In this document: piece by piece, positions 49,288-63,829 of the stretch
Position numbering within the stretch: position 1 is the first letter of the stretch
Layout of the letters: each line of letters begins with the position of its first letter
Source of the DNA: Spirodela intermedia
Taxonomy: Eukaryota > Streptophyta > Magnoliopsida > Alismatales > Araceae
Assembly: GCA_902729315.2 (NCBI GenBank)
Contig: LR746280.1
Location: 974,501-1,038,500 of the forward strand
Direction: 5' to 3'
Length of the DNA: 64,000 nucleotides
Notes under the pieces: model-generated
What the model was told of the DNA's origin: nothing
Database searches by the model: none
The model's input: only the letters and a program-made list of their open reading frames with translations
Made by a program: the position numbers and the translations under genes

Positions 49288-52200
49288 ATATTTACTATAT
49301 CAGATACTAAAAATTTGTCATTTTTAGAAACTACTCTATTTTGCTTCTCAACTAACTAGTAGTTACCATCTCCTCATTGTTCCTTATATAATTCTCCTAC
49401 AATAAAATATAATGTTTAGATACCAATATGAATGACCTTGCAAAAGGTGTTGGTGCATGACTTGATGAGGTTAAAAAGTAATAGAAGTTACTAAGATGTA
49501 CCTTGTACTCTATTTTGGGTTTTGTCTTCCCTTCTTCTTTTCAAGGTACATATTATCATGATGATAAGAAGTAGCATAAAGGATGCTGAAATAGCTATTA
49601 TAATGGGAATGATAACCATTTTTAAATGTTGTTGTTGAGTCATAGAGACTCACTATGCTGCATAGAATTGGATTGTTGTTGATCTTAAAATTTCAACATC
49701 GTAGGTTTTAGAATAGGGTGAAGATATCAGCCATTCTCGAATTATTTATTGTTTATTCAAGATTTACATAATGATTTGCACAGATTTAACCAATGATCAA
49801 GTGTATAGTGAGGGACTATTCTTTTTTTTCCACTTGATAAATGTGACACGTTCACGTTGGATGTTCTAATTGTAACCAGGCACCGGCTTTCTTTCAGTTA
49901 TGAGGAGAACTCAATAATTCATAATTTTCATATTTTTAAGGACTATATTTTGGAAATTAAAAATAATTTGGATCATACCTTGTAGGTCCTGTCTCAATTA
50001 ACTTTTTGAAATGAAAGCATAGAAAGATAGAAGAAACAATCTTGGCAAGTGTTTTTGTACTATCAATGTCTGAATTTTTTCTACCATTTACTTAAGACTT
50101 TGTATCAAGGACTTTGCTAACAATGTTTGGCTTGGTGAACAAGAAACTTGGAGATTGGAGCAACCCAACGGTGGGAAATAATCAAGATTAATAGATTCTT
50201 ATGCATGTTTTATATATTTTTCTCCTTGTTAGCATAACTTTTTGTTTGAAGTACTAAAGCTGAAGCATATTATCTAATGATTATGGATATAGAGGTAACC
50301 TTAATAGTAATGATCCATCTTGTGATCTTTCGTAAAGAGCTTTTGGGATAGTCCCATTCAAATTTTTGCTTTCCAAGTTCTTGAAGATAAGGAATATTTA
50401 ACCATCAGGTACTCCCTAGATGTAGAACCAAACTGGAGAGTTCAAAGTTTCTTTCAGGATTTTGAACTTGCAGTTTCTCAATGTAAGCAGGGATTTCACC
50501 TGTAAAGTTGTTATACAATAGATCCGTGAAAGGAGTAGACAATAGCAAAGTGTAAAATTATCTACTTTCTTGCTTGGAATGTAATAGCTTTGAGAGCAAC
50601 CTTTCATTCTTGTTACACCAAAGAAACAGAAACTCCTATTTGTCTTGAAAAAACTAACTATAAATAGTTGGTGGTGATGGGTTGTTCATTTAAAAAGAGC
50701 TATGGTATTTCTTTAAATTGCCATTTTTTTAGGCTTCATAGCATATTCCTCAAAACAGGATGGGGGAAACACATTCAAGAATTAAAAACTAACAAGGATT
50801 CTAAATATGTGAGGTTGGCTAAGAAAGGAGGAATTCTGCCGCTAAATCTGTTGTGGGACAAGTTTCTGCAAGCCAAGATAATTTCATTGTTTGGTGCCAT
50901 ATTATTTCAAGCCTGGTGGTTTAGAAAAATTTTGACTTGGTTATACTGTCAGAACTCACAAAGAGGTTAATCTTCAAGTGATTAGAGGCATTGACACTGC
51001 ATTCCAGGGCCTCCCAGGTGAAGTCTTGCGGATCACACAGATCGCCCTCCCAATTCCTTTTCACACGATACAAGTTCTTGAGTTTTGAGATGGCCCCCAC
51101 TATCATCTAAGCAGGTGATAAAGAGTAAGAAACGCAGAACGGCTACAATCTTGACGAAGATAATGCGTGAAGAATAATTTATACACATTTTCACGTATGA
51201 TCGATGAAGAAGAAAGCTTCGAGGAAAATAGATGATGCCAACACAACAGACATGATTCTACTCCCCTTCACTATTCCTTTTGTGGTGATATACCATAATT
51301 TATGACGAATCTCATGATGGAAAATTCGATCTATGGAAGCTGGAAGATAGTTGTTTGTGGTGAAGATGTTCCTGAGGTAAGAAGCCAGAGGGGCTCTCCT
51401 TCGCCCTCGTCGGTCGGCATCAGGGTTTGCTGTCACACAGTGCATGCCTAGAGGGTGTTGATTATTGGGGGGGTGATAACATGCTACTTATGCATGTAAT
51501 TATATAATTATTAATGCAAATTAAGGCATTAATCATTACAAATATATGCATGTTATCATATTTTAAGTATATTTCTATCATTTTGTGTAAATTCATGTTA
51601 TGATCTTAAAATACACCAAATTATGGATTATTATAAATAATTACACATTACAATCTTTAAGCCTAATTATATTTATGATCATAATCATGTTTTAAGAGTG
51701 AAAATATGAGAGAAAAGATATTTATTAACATTTATGTATTTATATAAATTTATTTTATATAATACATAAATTTATAAAATTAATTAAAATTTATTCTCTT
51801 CTTATTTTAATAATTTGACCTTTTATAATGATAGATTATTCAATTTTGAATCCAAAAAAACAAATTTGAATTAATTTGGAGTCGTATTTTGAAAGTTATG
51901 ATTTTTACAATTTTATAGAAATTTCTAGAATTTTTCTGAATTTATTTATATTTAATTTCGATTTTTAAATGTTTTAAATTAATTAAAAAATCACAAAAAG
52001 GGGTTATATGTCGCGCGTGTACACGTGGATGCGACGTGGTACTTGGGGCCACATGGCAGAGAGCCACGTGGACACCACGCGGGCGCCTGCGTGGTGCTGA
52101 TGTGATACATGGCGTATTTATATTTACTATATATATATTTATTTAATAAAGTATATAGGTCTTCTGATTATCAGAAGACAAAGTATTAATCCCTCTTAAT

Positions 52201-53848
52201 CGTCATATCTTATATATCCGAATATACTCCTTTGTTTTTCCCGTGTGGGACTAAAGTCCCTTAGTTTTCTTATGTGCAGGACGCGTGGCGTGATCTCGTG
52301 CGTCCGATCGACATAGCGACAAATAGCGTGCGTAGATCACGTGGAATCGAGGTCCACACGATCAGAGATCAACCACGTGCCTAAATACTCACTTAAGTGA
52401 ATAAATTGCGACCGTCTGATCGAGAGTTATAACGGTCCAGATTGTTCACATCAGATGGACATCCAATCACATCTTAACCGCACGATCACGATCGGACAAT
52501 CGTCGAATCGTCGCGATGATTCGTGAAGAGGCGTCTCATCGCGATCGTCCATCGCGATCAACTCCATCAGATCGGACAGCCACAATCATTTTTGAATTTT
52601 ATAAAATCCGTTCTTCGCGATGGAAGAACTACCCGCGATCAATCTTCAAATTCTCTTTGTTTAGAGCTCCAATTGGCACGCCATCTTTTGCATTGTGTTC
52701 ACAACTCATTTCCGCTTCTGTTGGATGTTTAATTTCAATATTTGATTGAAAGAATTGGAAGAAATCAAGTCTTGAACTCCTCTTTCGTCTTCGAAAATTC
52801 GGAATGAAAAGCCTTGCATCCGGCGATTAATTGGATCATTTCGAAGGCTAATTTGGGTTAGATTGTTTGTTTTCATCTTAATCTTTCATGATTTAATGTT
52901 AATTTTACTTTAATTATTGTAGATTAAGTTTAATTTAGTTTTAATTTCTATTTTTAATCATTTCGCGATACGAAAATTTCTCTTAACTTCAAACTTCGAT
53001 TACTCTTCGAATTCTCATCCAAATCACCTGATGTTTGATTCCGTGGATTCAAAATTGAGTTATCTTTCTTAATATACTAAATGGATCAATTTCTAACCTA
53101 ATTTCATCGTCCGATTTGACCGAATTTCAAAGATATCTCTCAAATTTCCCTAATTCTCCGTGGATTCGACCCTTAATTACCATTATACTAATTAATTACT
53201 TTGATTAATCATAAATTGGTAAGATTAGGACTTTGTTTTGACACTGAATCGTGTGCATTCAACGACCATATGATTTAGTCTCGTCAGGGGGCAGAGTTGA
53301 GTTAGCCATGGCCTGAAGGTAGTAGGCCTGTCCCCCCAGGAGGTCCAGCGGGAGCGTGAAGACAAGCTGTGGGTACAGGGTGCTGGTCATTAACGGATCA
53401 AAGAACCGACTGTCTCCCACGTAGATATTGAACTCCCTGGTCTCGTTGGCCCCCGACTCCCAGAGCTTCTCGATGTACATGACCAAGTTGGTAACCACAT
53501 CGGGGCTCCTAGGAATTGTGAAGTTCAAACTTCTCGAGAGGGACGGCGCCGTCGCCGCCGTCTTCATGACGACCTCTGGTGCCACAAATCCAAAGCCGTC
53601 CACCGGATTCACTATGGCGTTAGTGCTTATCCTTCTTCCTAGTGTCACGGGGTACCACCGGTAGTCGTAGGGGTTGGTCGGGTACCTGTACAAGAGTTTT
53701 TTAGAGAGAGAGGCAGATAGATAGGTAGAGTTTGACGGCTAGCAAACTAGAGAGAGAGAGAGGACTTGATCTGGTCTTTCCCTCCGTAGTTTCCCTGATC
53801 CTTGAGCATGACGATAGAATGCGACGAGTTGACTAGGGTGTACATGGA
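49288..53848 (-). pseudogene. Pseudogene A': second copy of A, interrupted by an LTR
   Basis: Exons mirror A: end of malectin exon 2 (53848 to about 53765), exon 3 (53685-53287, then 51473-51399 beyond an inserted LTR), exon 4 (51099-50960), LRR exons near 50867-50795, 50525-50455 and 50385-50305, a transmembrane exon near 49680-49505, and the first kinase exon (about 49400-49293) cut by the copia element. The 5' exon deletion is shared with A. Differences from A: exon 4 keeps Tyr and Trp codons where A has stops, but has one extra base near 50970; the exon 3 donor is GA rather than GT (51398-51397). Confidence 0.85.
51474..53286 (+). mobile_element. Solo LTR, 1.81 kb, inserted in malectin exon 3 of A'
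   Basis: TG...CA ends and a 5-bp target duplication GGGGG (51469-51473 and 53287-53291), absent from copy 1. Starts TGATAACATGC, with the reverse complement GCATGTTATCA at 51548-51558. Central part CpG-rich (52000-52550), 3' third AT-rich. It ends GTCA like the 10112 family but the body differs. No internal coding sequence. Strand assigned by analogy with the other LTRs. Confidence 0.85.
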
Positions 53849-54575
53849 CCCCGTGATGGGGGAGGGGAGGCTCTGCCTGAGATAACTTTCATGCAAAGCC
53901 ACATAATGCTCCAAGAACGAAGCAAAATAGTTGACTTTGATGCCTCCACAATGGATACTCGCTTGGGCCAAGGGTGTTGACAAGTCGTCGCTCTATGGGT
54001 AAGGAATACATAAAGTTGAACGTACTAAAATAAGAAATGAAAGAATTCATTGAAATTATTCGTATGTAAATTTCCAAAAAAGACAATCATTGGATCAGCG
54101 GCGAGAGATTTGTCACTAAATTTTTTGTGGCACTGAACATCCTGTGTAAGATGAGGGGCTGCAGGGTTTCAAATTGTTTGACATAAAAGATTCAACCATT
54201 TATCATGAAAACTAGCATGTTCTACTATTAGTTAATCATCAATTCATTAACTACGGCATTGACTAAGATATTTTATTTCAACACCTATAAAAGAAATATC
54301 AAGAAGTCATTGCAAACCAATCTACCGGTATTTTGTTCAATGTTAATATGACTTTTAATCTTTTTATTTGATTAAATTGGACTCAAAGTCAACGATTGAG
54401 AAATAGGATTAGCCGGGCCAGATGGGTCCAACCCATTTTGGTTTGATCTTGGGTAATCTTTCCTTGTCCCCCTAATAGTGGGCCCAAATGCTGGGGTTCT
54501 ATCCTCCAGTCTCCTTTCCCATCTCCTCTCTCACGCTCCATGTCCATGTCGCTGCCAACCTTCCCTCCTCTCAAC
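53849..54575. other. Linker, second copy (left part)
   Basis: Duplicate of 6160-6885, interrupted at 54576 by the LTR at 54581 and resumed at 56223. No gene. Confidence 0.75.
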
Positions 54576-54580
54576 ATTCT

Positions 54581-56222
54581 TGATAAGTCTTCATTATCAT
54601 GAGTTAATAATTAGTAAATAATATAGTTTTAGCCTTAACTCATGATAAATAAACTTATATTTGTGTTAAAGTGTGAAAAGTAGTTTTCAGTTGATTAATG
54701 TGATTTTTTGGGTAATTATGTGATTTTATACGAATTTATATGATTTTTACAGTCTTATTTTTGAGATAAATGAAGAAAAAGAAATAAAACTAAAATATTG
54801 CAAAATGGGGGGACCCGTCGGCCAGCCGGGCCCGCAAGCGGTTCGGAAGCTCAGTCGGGGAGTAGCTGCAAGCAAGGGCTTGAGCGGCTTAGATCGATAG
54901 GGGCATATGTGCGCCACTCCCCTTCCATGTCATTGGTGGCCAGCTAATTGTGGGGCAAGGAGTGGTCATACACACAAGAGAAGGAACTTTGCTTAGAAAT
55001 GTAATATTACTATATATTTGTCCGAAAAATCGGCGCACAACCGATGTGGGACTAAACCCACATCATACCTTCCTCAGAAGGGGCGGACAACCGGTGCAGG
55101 TTCGAATCCTCCTAGAGTCAAAATTCATATATTTTTATCTGATTATCGCGACTTTCTTGTAGATTGCCGGTGAAGGATTAAGCAACGAGAATCGTTGGAT
55201 CATCGGCGAAAATCTCGTCAACGCAATTCGCGGGGCATTGCTACTAAAATTGTTGAACGATTCGCGATAAAAGGATCGCGAATCCATCAAGTAAATCATC
55301 TCCGATTGATCGACGAACAAGCCGTCGTTGAGAAGTGGACGATCCGTCGGGAGATGAATCGCCACCTCCTAAGAGCGTACCAGATGCGATGAAGAGCCTC
55401 CTCTTGATGTGCGGACCTGAGGATGAAGCTCCCTGACACGCGCCCCACCTCCATCCAACTCCTCCTCTCCGTTGGGTGACAGCCGCCGGAGAGCCGCAAA
55501 GTTTCCGTTTTTCCACTCTGCTGGGTGACAGCCGCCGAAGATGACTTGACGACCCATTTTATTAATCTCTAGACTTCGCGAGAAGATCTAGAGATTGCCC
55601 ACATCGTCTTTGTTCAAGGAGAGCCTTCAAGGCCGTGAACACTACATGACGATCCTCCTGAATGCTCAGGATTCCGGCACATCGCCGACGCATCGCCGTC
55701 GCGACGTCGAAACTCTGTTTTCCTGCTTTCAACTTAATTTCTGTTTCATTTCGTGATAATTTGTTGATTTTTAATTTACCAACATATACTTCATTTCATT
55801 ACGATTCTTCCGTCTTTTATAGATCTTAATTTGATCAATTAAATCATTTGTAATTACTTACGTAAGAATCGCCAGGCAGAACTCTGTTTCCACCCGATTT
55901 CTGTTCATCGGGCGCTGACGTCATCCTGATGCCCACACCCTTATTTCCTTTTTTCCGTGAATTTTAAATATATTTCCTTTTCATTTCTTAGTATAAAATT
56001 CATATAAAATATTGTTCTCAAAGGAAAATTCTGAATAATTACCAGATATTATATTACATCTCTATGATCGACCTAGAAAATTATTGCTATTTTTGAAAGT
56101 TTTATTGAATTATAATTGATATATTTGTTGAGAAATACTTCTAAATATCTGAAAATTTGTATTTTATAGTTTTATAAATTTTAGATTTGCGTGATTTAAT
56201 ATATAACGACTAAGTCACGTCA
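54581..56222 (+). mobile_element. Gypsy-type LTR (solo), 1.64 kb, in the linker
   Basis: TGATAAG...GTCA with flanks ATTCT (54576-54580) and ATTCC (56223-56227). The uninterrupted site is in copy 1 near 6886. Closest relative in the window is 10112-11723. Inverted repeat arms at 54594-54607 and 54635-54648. Confidence 0.88.
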
Positions 56223-56227
56223 ATTCC

Positions 56228-56716
56228 CCATGTCAGCCTCATCTTGAACCCTGAATTTTAAACCTATATGACTGTTCTGACAAGGTGTGGCTTGAGAGTA
56301 TGTAGGAATATACATCAAGTTGGTGTAGAAGTCCAAGATGTGTTCAGAGAATGAGGGCGTAGAAATACAATGCTCATATTCCAGATCTACTCATGTGGTG
56401 GATTCTCTGTTCTGCTGGGGTTCCTTCCTCCAGATAGAATCAAGGTTGTTTGATTAGCCAAATGCTCAGATCATAGTTAGATTCCTAGAATTCATTATCC
56501 ATCTTCCAACATATCCAAGAGAAATTTCATTAGCACCACCACCTGCAAATAATACTAGTTGATAGAGAAGGCAAGATGAACACATGTAAATAGAAAGAAC
56601 GGAAACCAGCTGTGGATAATCAGTAACCATAGGACATGTGGTACTTATTCAATCTTGGTAGCATGTAGAGGTTACTCAATCTTTGATTGGATCTATGGAA
56701 TCAGGTCCCTTGATGC
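56228..56716. other. Linker, second copy (right part)
   Basis: Continuation of the linker after the LTR, matching 6891-7376. No gene. Confidence 0.7.
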
Positions 56717-57152
56717 TTAACACAAGTGATACTATCTGGAAGATGGGCCGATCCTTGGGTTTGTATAATGAGGGAAACCCTTCAATTCATTTGTATTGAC
56801 ATCTCTTGACACCGCTGTGGATTCTTCAGTTGACATGCTCTCCTTTAGTTGCACTTCTTTAGTTGACATGGCTCATTCTTGGTCTCCTATTAAACTCTAG
56901 TGATGTCGGTGACATTGCAATCTCTGCTATTCTCCATAATGAATCTAGATTATATTGCCCTTCCATTCTTTGGTCTGCAATACTAGTTATATCCCCTCCT
57001 TCCAAGGTTAACTGCACCTACTGGACAATGCCAATTTTCTCTACGTTTGAGCCATCTAGTGATTAGTTTTTCTCATATTCAAAGTTCTAGTTGTATGATT
57101 TTTAAAGTGTAAGCATCATAATTCTCATTCAACCTATAAGTTTGGCAATATC
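56717..57152 (-). pseudogene. Last kinase exon relic, second copy
   Basis: Duplicate of 7377-7812 with the same broken kinase C-terminus. Confidence 0.7.
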
Positions 57153-60100
57153 TACAAATAAAGAAGATAATCAAATTAGTAAATTTAATTAGTTTTTGAT
57201 GTTCTTAAAAACCCAAGACATTTGAATTAGAGATATTATCTTACATTCCTATGATCGACTTAAAAATTTCACTATTTTATAAATATTTTGATGAATTATA
57301 ACTGATTTATTTGTGCTGAAATATTTTTAAAATTTTAAAAATAAGTATTTTCTAGTTTTATAAATTTTAGATATATGTGATTTATTATACAATGATTAGG
57401 TCATGTTATTAAGTCAACATGTGTGATGATGTCTCATGTACAATTTAGAAATGTGAAATATCTAAGCTAGGTGTTTCAACAAGAAAAATATTTGAAATAT
57501 CAAAGCATATAATGTTAGGTGTAAAATTTGAACTCAAAATTTAATTTATACAAAGTCAGAAATTATCGCATCTAGAATATCTGAATATCACAAATAGTGA
57601 AAGGTATTGATGGGATTTGAAATCAAGAACTCAATATTGACATGTTGGAAAGCTAATTTGGAAAATATAAAGTAATATTAAATGATTAGTGCCTAAGGAA
57701 TTGAACTCAAGACCTACACAATAATTGAAATGAAACATTTGCATGAAGTTTTCACAAAAGAACAGAAGTTTTCATCACGTACCCTTGACTCAAACATATT
57801 AGTGCAATACATAGAGAAAATGACAAAGGAGACGGACTTATTTTGACTCAACCTTAGAAATAGAAATAAATCTTCATGAGTCATAACATATATCTCAAAA
57901 CTAAAGGTTTGAATGTGATCTATGAGAGAACTAGCTCTCGAAGTAAGGAATGACCGAAGGTCAGTGGCACATATTCTCAACAAGTCAAATAGATTATGTG
58001 GACAAAATGATAAGTTGACTGGCTATACTGAAACTTAAACCTTAAGATAAAAATATCTATTGATCAATTATGTATTTTGAGATAAAATATCAAGGACAAC
58101 TTACACAAGAATGGAAAGCTTCAAATTGAAGAATAATTAAAGGTTAAAAATATAGATTCTGGACAAAACATGTTAGTAGAATATGTGGACTAAATGACAA
58201 GCTCAATGACTTACACAATAATAAAAAGCTTTGAACTGAAAAGCAACTAACATGTTGGCTAAACCACAAAAATAATTTTAAATTCATTTGACTGTTCTAA
58301 AGTGCTAAAAAGACAAGAAGACATTGGAGGATGAATAAAATGAATGTTAAAGCTAGATTTTTGTGTTTTAATTAGTTTTATTATTTTATTTTATTTTATT
58401 AACTTGTAAAATAAATATAGGATATATTATTAATTTTAAAAGTTTGAAGTTAAAATACTTAGCATAATTTTTGATTATTTAAAAATGTAAAAGAACAAAA
58501 TAGAAAAATATTCTATCCGCTAGCAAGCCAACACTTGGTAGTTGACCCAAAGGGGCACTACGGTCGAGTGAGTAGACTCAGACCAGGGGGAGAACCATGA
58601 GCTGGGCTCAAGTGGCGAAGGATTTGCTATGCGCACATATGTGTCACTCCCCTGCCATGTCTTAGTGGCCAATTGGTTGTGGAGCAAGGAGTGTCGTACA
58701 CATGTGCATGCACAAAGGCGGACCACCTTTATGCCTTCTCCCAAGATGGTCTAGGGCATTATTTTATTTCAGGAGAAGTGATCTTTGATGAGAGATAGTA
58801 ACTTCGATTTATATTCAGCTCATGCACCGAAATATTTCGTGTGTCTTAAGGCAGTCATCTAGAGCGTGGTGTGATCTAGTAATATTTAGCGGGCCACATC
58901 ATTAAATAAGCCAGATCCTCAGTTGGTAGGACATCATGATACCAGATGCGTAATATAATCCATCGACGGTTTGCAAATCCAATACCACTCAACATGTATA
59001 TGGCCATAAATGATGATCTAATGGCTAACAAGGTACCACGGTATTAGGAACTTAAATTTCTAGTCAACAGTAGTTCGTGGTGGGTTGCTCCTAATGTCAC
59101 TCAGCACGCCATGTGACCAAACACATTTGATCTAGCAGCTCACGACATGTCACGATATTGAGAACTTAAGCTCTCACATGTATCACCATTAAGGATATAA
59201 AAATAATAATCAATTATTATCTGGTAAAATAGACATTATCAATTATCTTTAAAATCCTTCGCGAGTATGACAATCTGTTCTTCCCTCATTTTCTGTGATC
59301 AACACCTCTGATGATCGGCGAGCTCATTTGTTCCTCCCCTAATTGCACTCAAGGCCTCCAATGAGTGGTCAGCTCTTCCCTTCTCCCCCTAGACAATAGT
59401 GACAACATGGTTGACCCCTCCCTTCAGCATATCTCTCCAGCAAGCGACACAATACTTCTGAAAAATACTTTTCTGACTTTTGACATGGTGTGGCACGTCC
59501 GGACAAAACCAAGCCGCCACACTTGTCTCTAGTTGCCAACGAGGTAGACTAAATTTGGGCAAAAATTTATTTCTTACTTTCAGGATTTACTTACTAACTT
59601 TTGTCATTTTTTTACATTTAATGGTAACTTATTTTTGTTTCATGTATGTATCAATTGAAATGAGTATAACTCATTCAAAACTTGATGAATAATCTCCTTT
59701 CTTTTTCTTAATCTTCAGAAACTTGTTTGAGATTAAGTTAAGATCATTTTTAATTTGTTTTCTATTGATTTTCACAATCAAATCTCATCATATTCATGTT
59801 TTTAGTTTTTCACAAATAATAGGTATTTTTCTATTTTCAAGCACGAAATCAACGAGATTAAAGGCTGCTCAATAATCGTTCAATGGTTAAAATAATGTGG
59901 AGAGATTCATAGCTAACCATATGTCCCTTCTTTATTCTTCTCACCTCACCCTTCTATTTTATTATTTCTGTTAAATATTGATAAAATATTAAAATCACTT
60001 TATATAAACTAAATTAGTTTTCATAACGGATTAATTTATCTCCTTGTGTTCGACTTGAGACTTCTATACTAATATTTTTATTAAGTCTTAGTTATAAATT

Positions 60101-60288
60101 TTATTATAGAATGTGAATTTAGACACAATGACGAGTGCACATCAATGAACTTAAAAAGAATTAGAACTAATGTTAAATGAAAATATCCATTCACTTCATT
60201 CATTTAAGCTCAAGAATAGATTGTACTTCAACTATTAAAGTAAGACTATTATATGCTTCAAGGAAAAAGTTAAAAGCTTGATGATACG
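57153..60288. other. Old LTR relics and AT-rich DNA, second copy
   Basis: Matches 7813-10106 joined directly to 11724-12919: it lacks the 1.6 kb LTR, which gives the empty site near 59434, and lacks most of the CT-rich stretch. No gene. Confidence 0.6.
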
Positions 60289-62815
60289 TGTTGACACGAG
60301 AGGACAAAACCCTAGAATCCATAATCCTTTTTTAAGGAAGAAGATGAGTATATGAGGTTATATAGAAAAGAAGAAGAAAGAAAGATGAAAAGAGAGAGAT
60401 AGATAATGGGCCATAGTGGGTCGGGAGTCCAATACCACTATTGAACACTTCCCCCCAAGCTAGAGCATATAAGTGGAATATGTCCAACATTGTACATGTG
60501 GCGTCATGATGTCAGCCAGACTCTTTGTGAAGATGTTGTGAGGCATTGGGAGGTGTAGGAGGTGGTTGAGATGAGATGATGTTGTGAGGCATTAGGAGGT
60601 GTAGGAGGCGGCTGAGATGAGATGACATTGTGAGGCATTGGGAAGTAGGAGGCGGCTGAGATGAGATGATGTTGTGAGGCATTGGGAGGTGTAGGAGGCG
60701 ACTGAGATGAGATGATGTTGTGAGGCATCGAGAAGTGGCGCGGGGCATGAGAAGGTGACGTGTGAGATGTCAAGAGCGGCATGGGGAACAAGGAGGTGAT
60801 GCGTGAGGTGTCGAGAGGTAGTGTGGGGTGCTGGGAGGCAATGCACGAGGCATTGGGAGGCGATGCATGAGGCGTCGGGAGGCGACATGCAAGGCATTGA
60901 GAGACAGCATGGGGCACTAGGAGGTGACACACGAGGTGTCAAGAGGCGACACATGAGGTGTTGGGAGGCAGCGTGGGGTGCCAGGAGGCAACATGCGAGA
61001 CCTTGGGAGGCGGCATGGGGTGTCTAGAGCCAACACTCGGAGCGTCAGGAGGCAACGCGCGGAGCGCCACGAGTCAACATGCGGGGTGTTGGGCATTGAC
61101 ACTCGAGGCATCAGGAGGCTAGCACTGCCGAGAGAAGAAGGGTGCTTAATGAACTCAAATTGGAGGTTAAATACATTATCGTGATGCAACCAAGTTCAGG
61201 AAAATATTATTTATAAAACCTCAGTCTTCTATTTAGGATAAGTAAGGGTCGATCCGTAAGGAGCGTGGGTAATGAGAGTACGAATTTTACTTATTTTATT
61301 TCTTATATATATATATAGATATGTGAGATTGTGAATGGCACAATTAAATGTAAAAGGGTGAAGACAAGAGTTATGAAAAGCATGACAAAAGGGAGAGAAT
61401 AAATCTAACGTAATAGAATGATATAATAAATGATAAAACTAGTTCGAGTTAAAAGTTAATTTATCCATGGAGAGGAATACAAAGACGTCTCAAATCTAGA
61501 TCTTGCACAAACCTCGTTGTACACTGGTCTTAGGCCAAGTGATGCTCAATCTATGACGATCTTGATGCACTTCAAGTAATCTCTTCTCCATGATGATCTT
61601 GGGCACGAGAATCTCATTGATCAGGCCTTGATTTTTCTCTTGTTTTCTTTGGCTAGCCACTGCTAGAGAGAGTCAAAAAGTACCCTCCAAGAGGGGGGTG
61701 AGATGTCTTAATCCTCTCAAGAGTTAAGCCCCCCTAATGGACGGTTAAGATTAATAACCAACTCTCTTGGTGGATGGCCCAAATTCATGAGGGTGGTGCT
61801 CTAATCCCTCTCTTAATCTCATCTTAAGACTCCCTAAGATGGACAGCCTAGATCTTATCTCTTGATAGCCTTTGAAGTCCAAATGGGCTAGGCCAAAGTG
61901 ACGCCTTCTCTTAGGCCCATAAACATATTAGGGCAGCCCTCTCTATAAGACTTAGGCTTTTCATTGGGCTAAAGGTTTGGGCTTCTTCCATTACTTCCAA
62001 CTCATATTAAGAACTTACCTAAGTCCTAGGAATGAAATAATTATCAAGAAAATATGAGAGAATCATCACTTGACTTCATAAAAGTCAAGTGGGGTTAGTC
62101 TCATAACATAAATAAAATAACTAAAATAACTAAAATAATATATATTAGGACTTAAATGATAAAACATTATAAATGTCATAATAAGTTGGTAACACATGTA
62201 TAATAGTATTATCTACTCATTAATTAGCATCTATATATAAGATATTAATGCATAGATGTAACTACTAATTTATAATTATCAGTGCCACTAAGAGGAGAAG
62301 GGCGCCGCCGAGAGGAGAAGGACACTATTGAAGGATGGCATTGTTGGAGGAGGGCAGCTCACCGGAGAGGGAAGCAGCAGTAGCATGGCAGCCTAGAGGA
62401 GTGGCGGCGGCTTGAAGAAGTGGTTGTTAGTGGCGCGGCGGCTTGGAGAGGGGTGGAAGTGGAGGCGAGGAGGGGGGCACCGAAAGGAGAAGGAGAGCGA
62501 CGACAGAGATGACGACACCAGAAGAGGGAAGAGTAGTGATGCCAAAGAGCTACTTGAGGAGGGAAGAGGTCGGCAAGGAGGAGAGTGGCACATTAGAAAT
62601 GGGTGACGCATCGGAGAGGAGGACTACAATGAGAGATTCTTAGGGCTCTGATACCATGTTGACATGAGAAGGGAAAACCTTGGAATCCTTGATCCTTCTT
62701 TAAGGAAGAAGATAAGTATATGAGGTCATATAAAGAAGAAGAAGAAAGAAAGATGAAAAGAGAGAGATAGATAATGGGCCCTAGTGGGTCAAGAGTTTGA
62801 TACCACTATCGAACA
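60289..62815 (-). mobile_element. Non-autonomous LTR retroelement, second copy
   Basis: LTRs 60289-60447 and 62657-62815, flanks ATACG (60284-60288) and GTACG (62816-62820), identical to the flanks in copy 1. Here the primer-site complement GCTCTGATACCA (62645-62656) is intact, which confirms minus orientation. The interior repeats the minisatellite (60530-61130), the AT-rich middle and the GC-rich block (62280-62640). Confidence 0.85.
60530..61130. repeat. Minisatellites of the second non-autonomous element
   Basis: 46-bp units (60530-60730) followed by 20-22-bp units (60730-61130), as at 13140-13750, with one 46-bp unit shortened near 60640. Confidence 0.75.
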
Positions 62816-63310
62816 GTACGAATTACTCAACTATGGTGAATCAGTCAACAACTACTTTAAAAGTTGATTCTCTTTATTAGGCCTTAATGTACTTGACTAA
62901 AGTATGTGATTTTGGGAGTTAAACTCCATCCATAAGGGGTGTGATCTTTAGGGAGATCAGACATGAGTATTTGGGTCATTGATCTCAAGAACTCAATTTA
63001 ATATCTAGAAGAAAGTAATGAACTATAAAAAGATGGTTCTTTCATGATTAGATGTGGCTTGGTGAAGGATGAGTCGATGTAAAAACTCTTGTGTCTCACG
63101 TGGTGACAAGTGTGAGATAGAGACTAGAGTGAATCCATATAGAATGAGAGATTGAATTAGGAAAATCCGTACACATAATAGAGAGAAGCTGTGTGAGAAC
63201 CTGTGTTGACACAAACACAAAAGTAGAATAAAAAAATAGAATAAAAAAAGTAGAAAACTAATTCATGCCCCCCTCTTAGTGTTCCACTTAGTCACATCAA
63301 ACCCAACAAG

Positions 63311-63829
63311 CAAATCATAGTTCATAGAGACATAAAGAGAAAAACATTTTATTAAATGAAGAACTTATGTCCAAATTAGTTGATTGTGGAGTATCCCAAA
63401 TTCTATCATAAAAAATGTTACCCATTAATGGCCATTGTTTCAATTTAGAGATAGTTTGACTCTATGTTTTCATTCATCCTAAACATCAGATTTAACACTT
63501 TCCTTGTTCAAATATGGACCTTTCAAAGTATATTAGATGCTAAAAAGTAATTTTTAACTCATTTGATTATAGATACTATCAAATGTCTCAAGTAAGAGAG
63601 AAAGTTGACACTTATAATTTTGGAGTCATATTGCTCAAGCAAATGACTATGTGACATCACTATAGTTGTAGATATGAAACTCCATGTTAAAAATAATACC
63701 ATTTCTGAAAGAAAAACAATTGTGGTTTCAATAGCGCGTACGTCATGTAACTCAAATAAAACACCCAACATGAATGATGTGGTAATGCAATTGAAGGAGT
63801 GCTTGACTGCTATGGCTTCCTCAACTTAG
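63311..63829 (+). pseudogene. Plus-strand receptor kinase relic, second copy
   Basis: Duplicate of 16001-16517: 'IVHRDIK'-like catalytic loop at the start, 'MNDVVMQLKEC' near the end, broken between. A TAG at 63827-63829 ends the C-terminal frame. Confidence 0.75.

Noticed and set aside
52516-52749. Open frames near 52.5 kb as genes
   Set aside because: They lie inside the 1.8 kb LTR bounded by GGGGG duplications and overlap each other in two frames.
60504-61189. Similar open frames in the second minisatellite
   Set aside because: Same reason as in copy 1; overlapping frames on both strands, no start context or family match.
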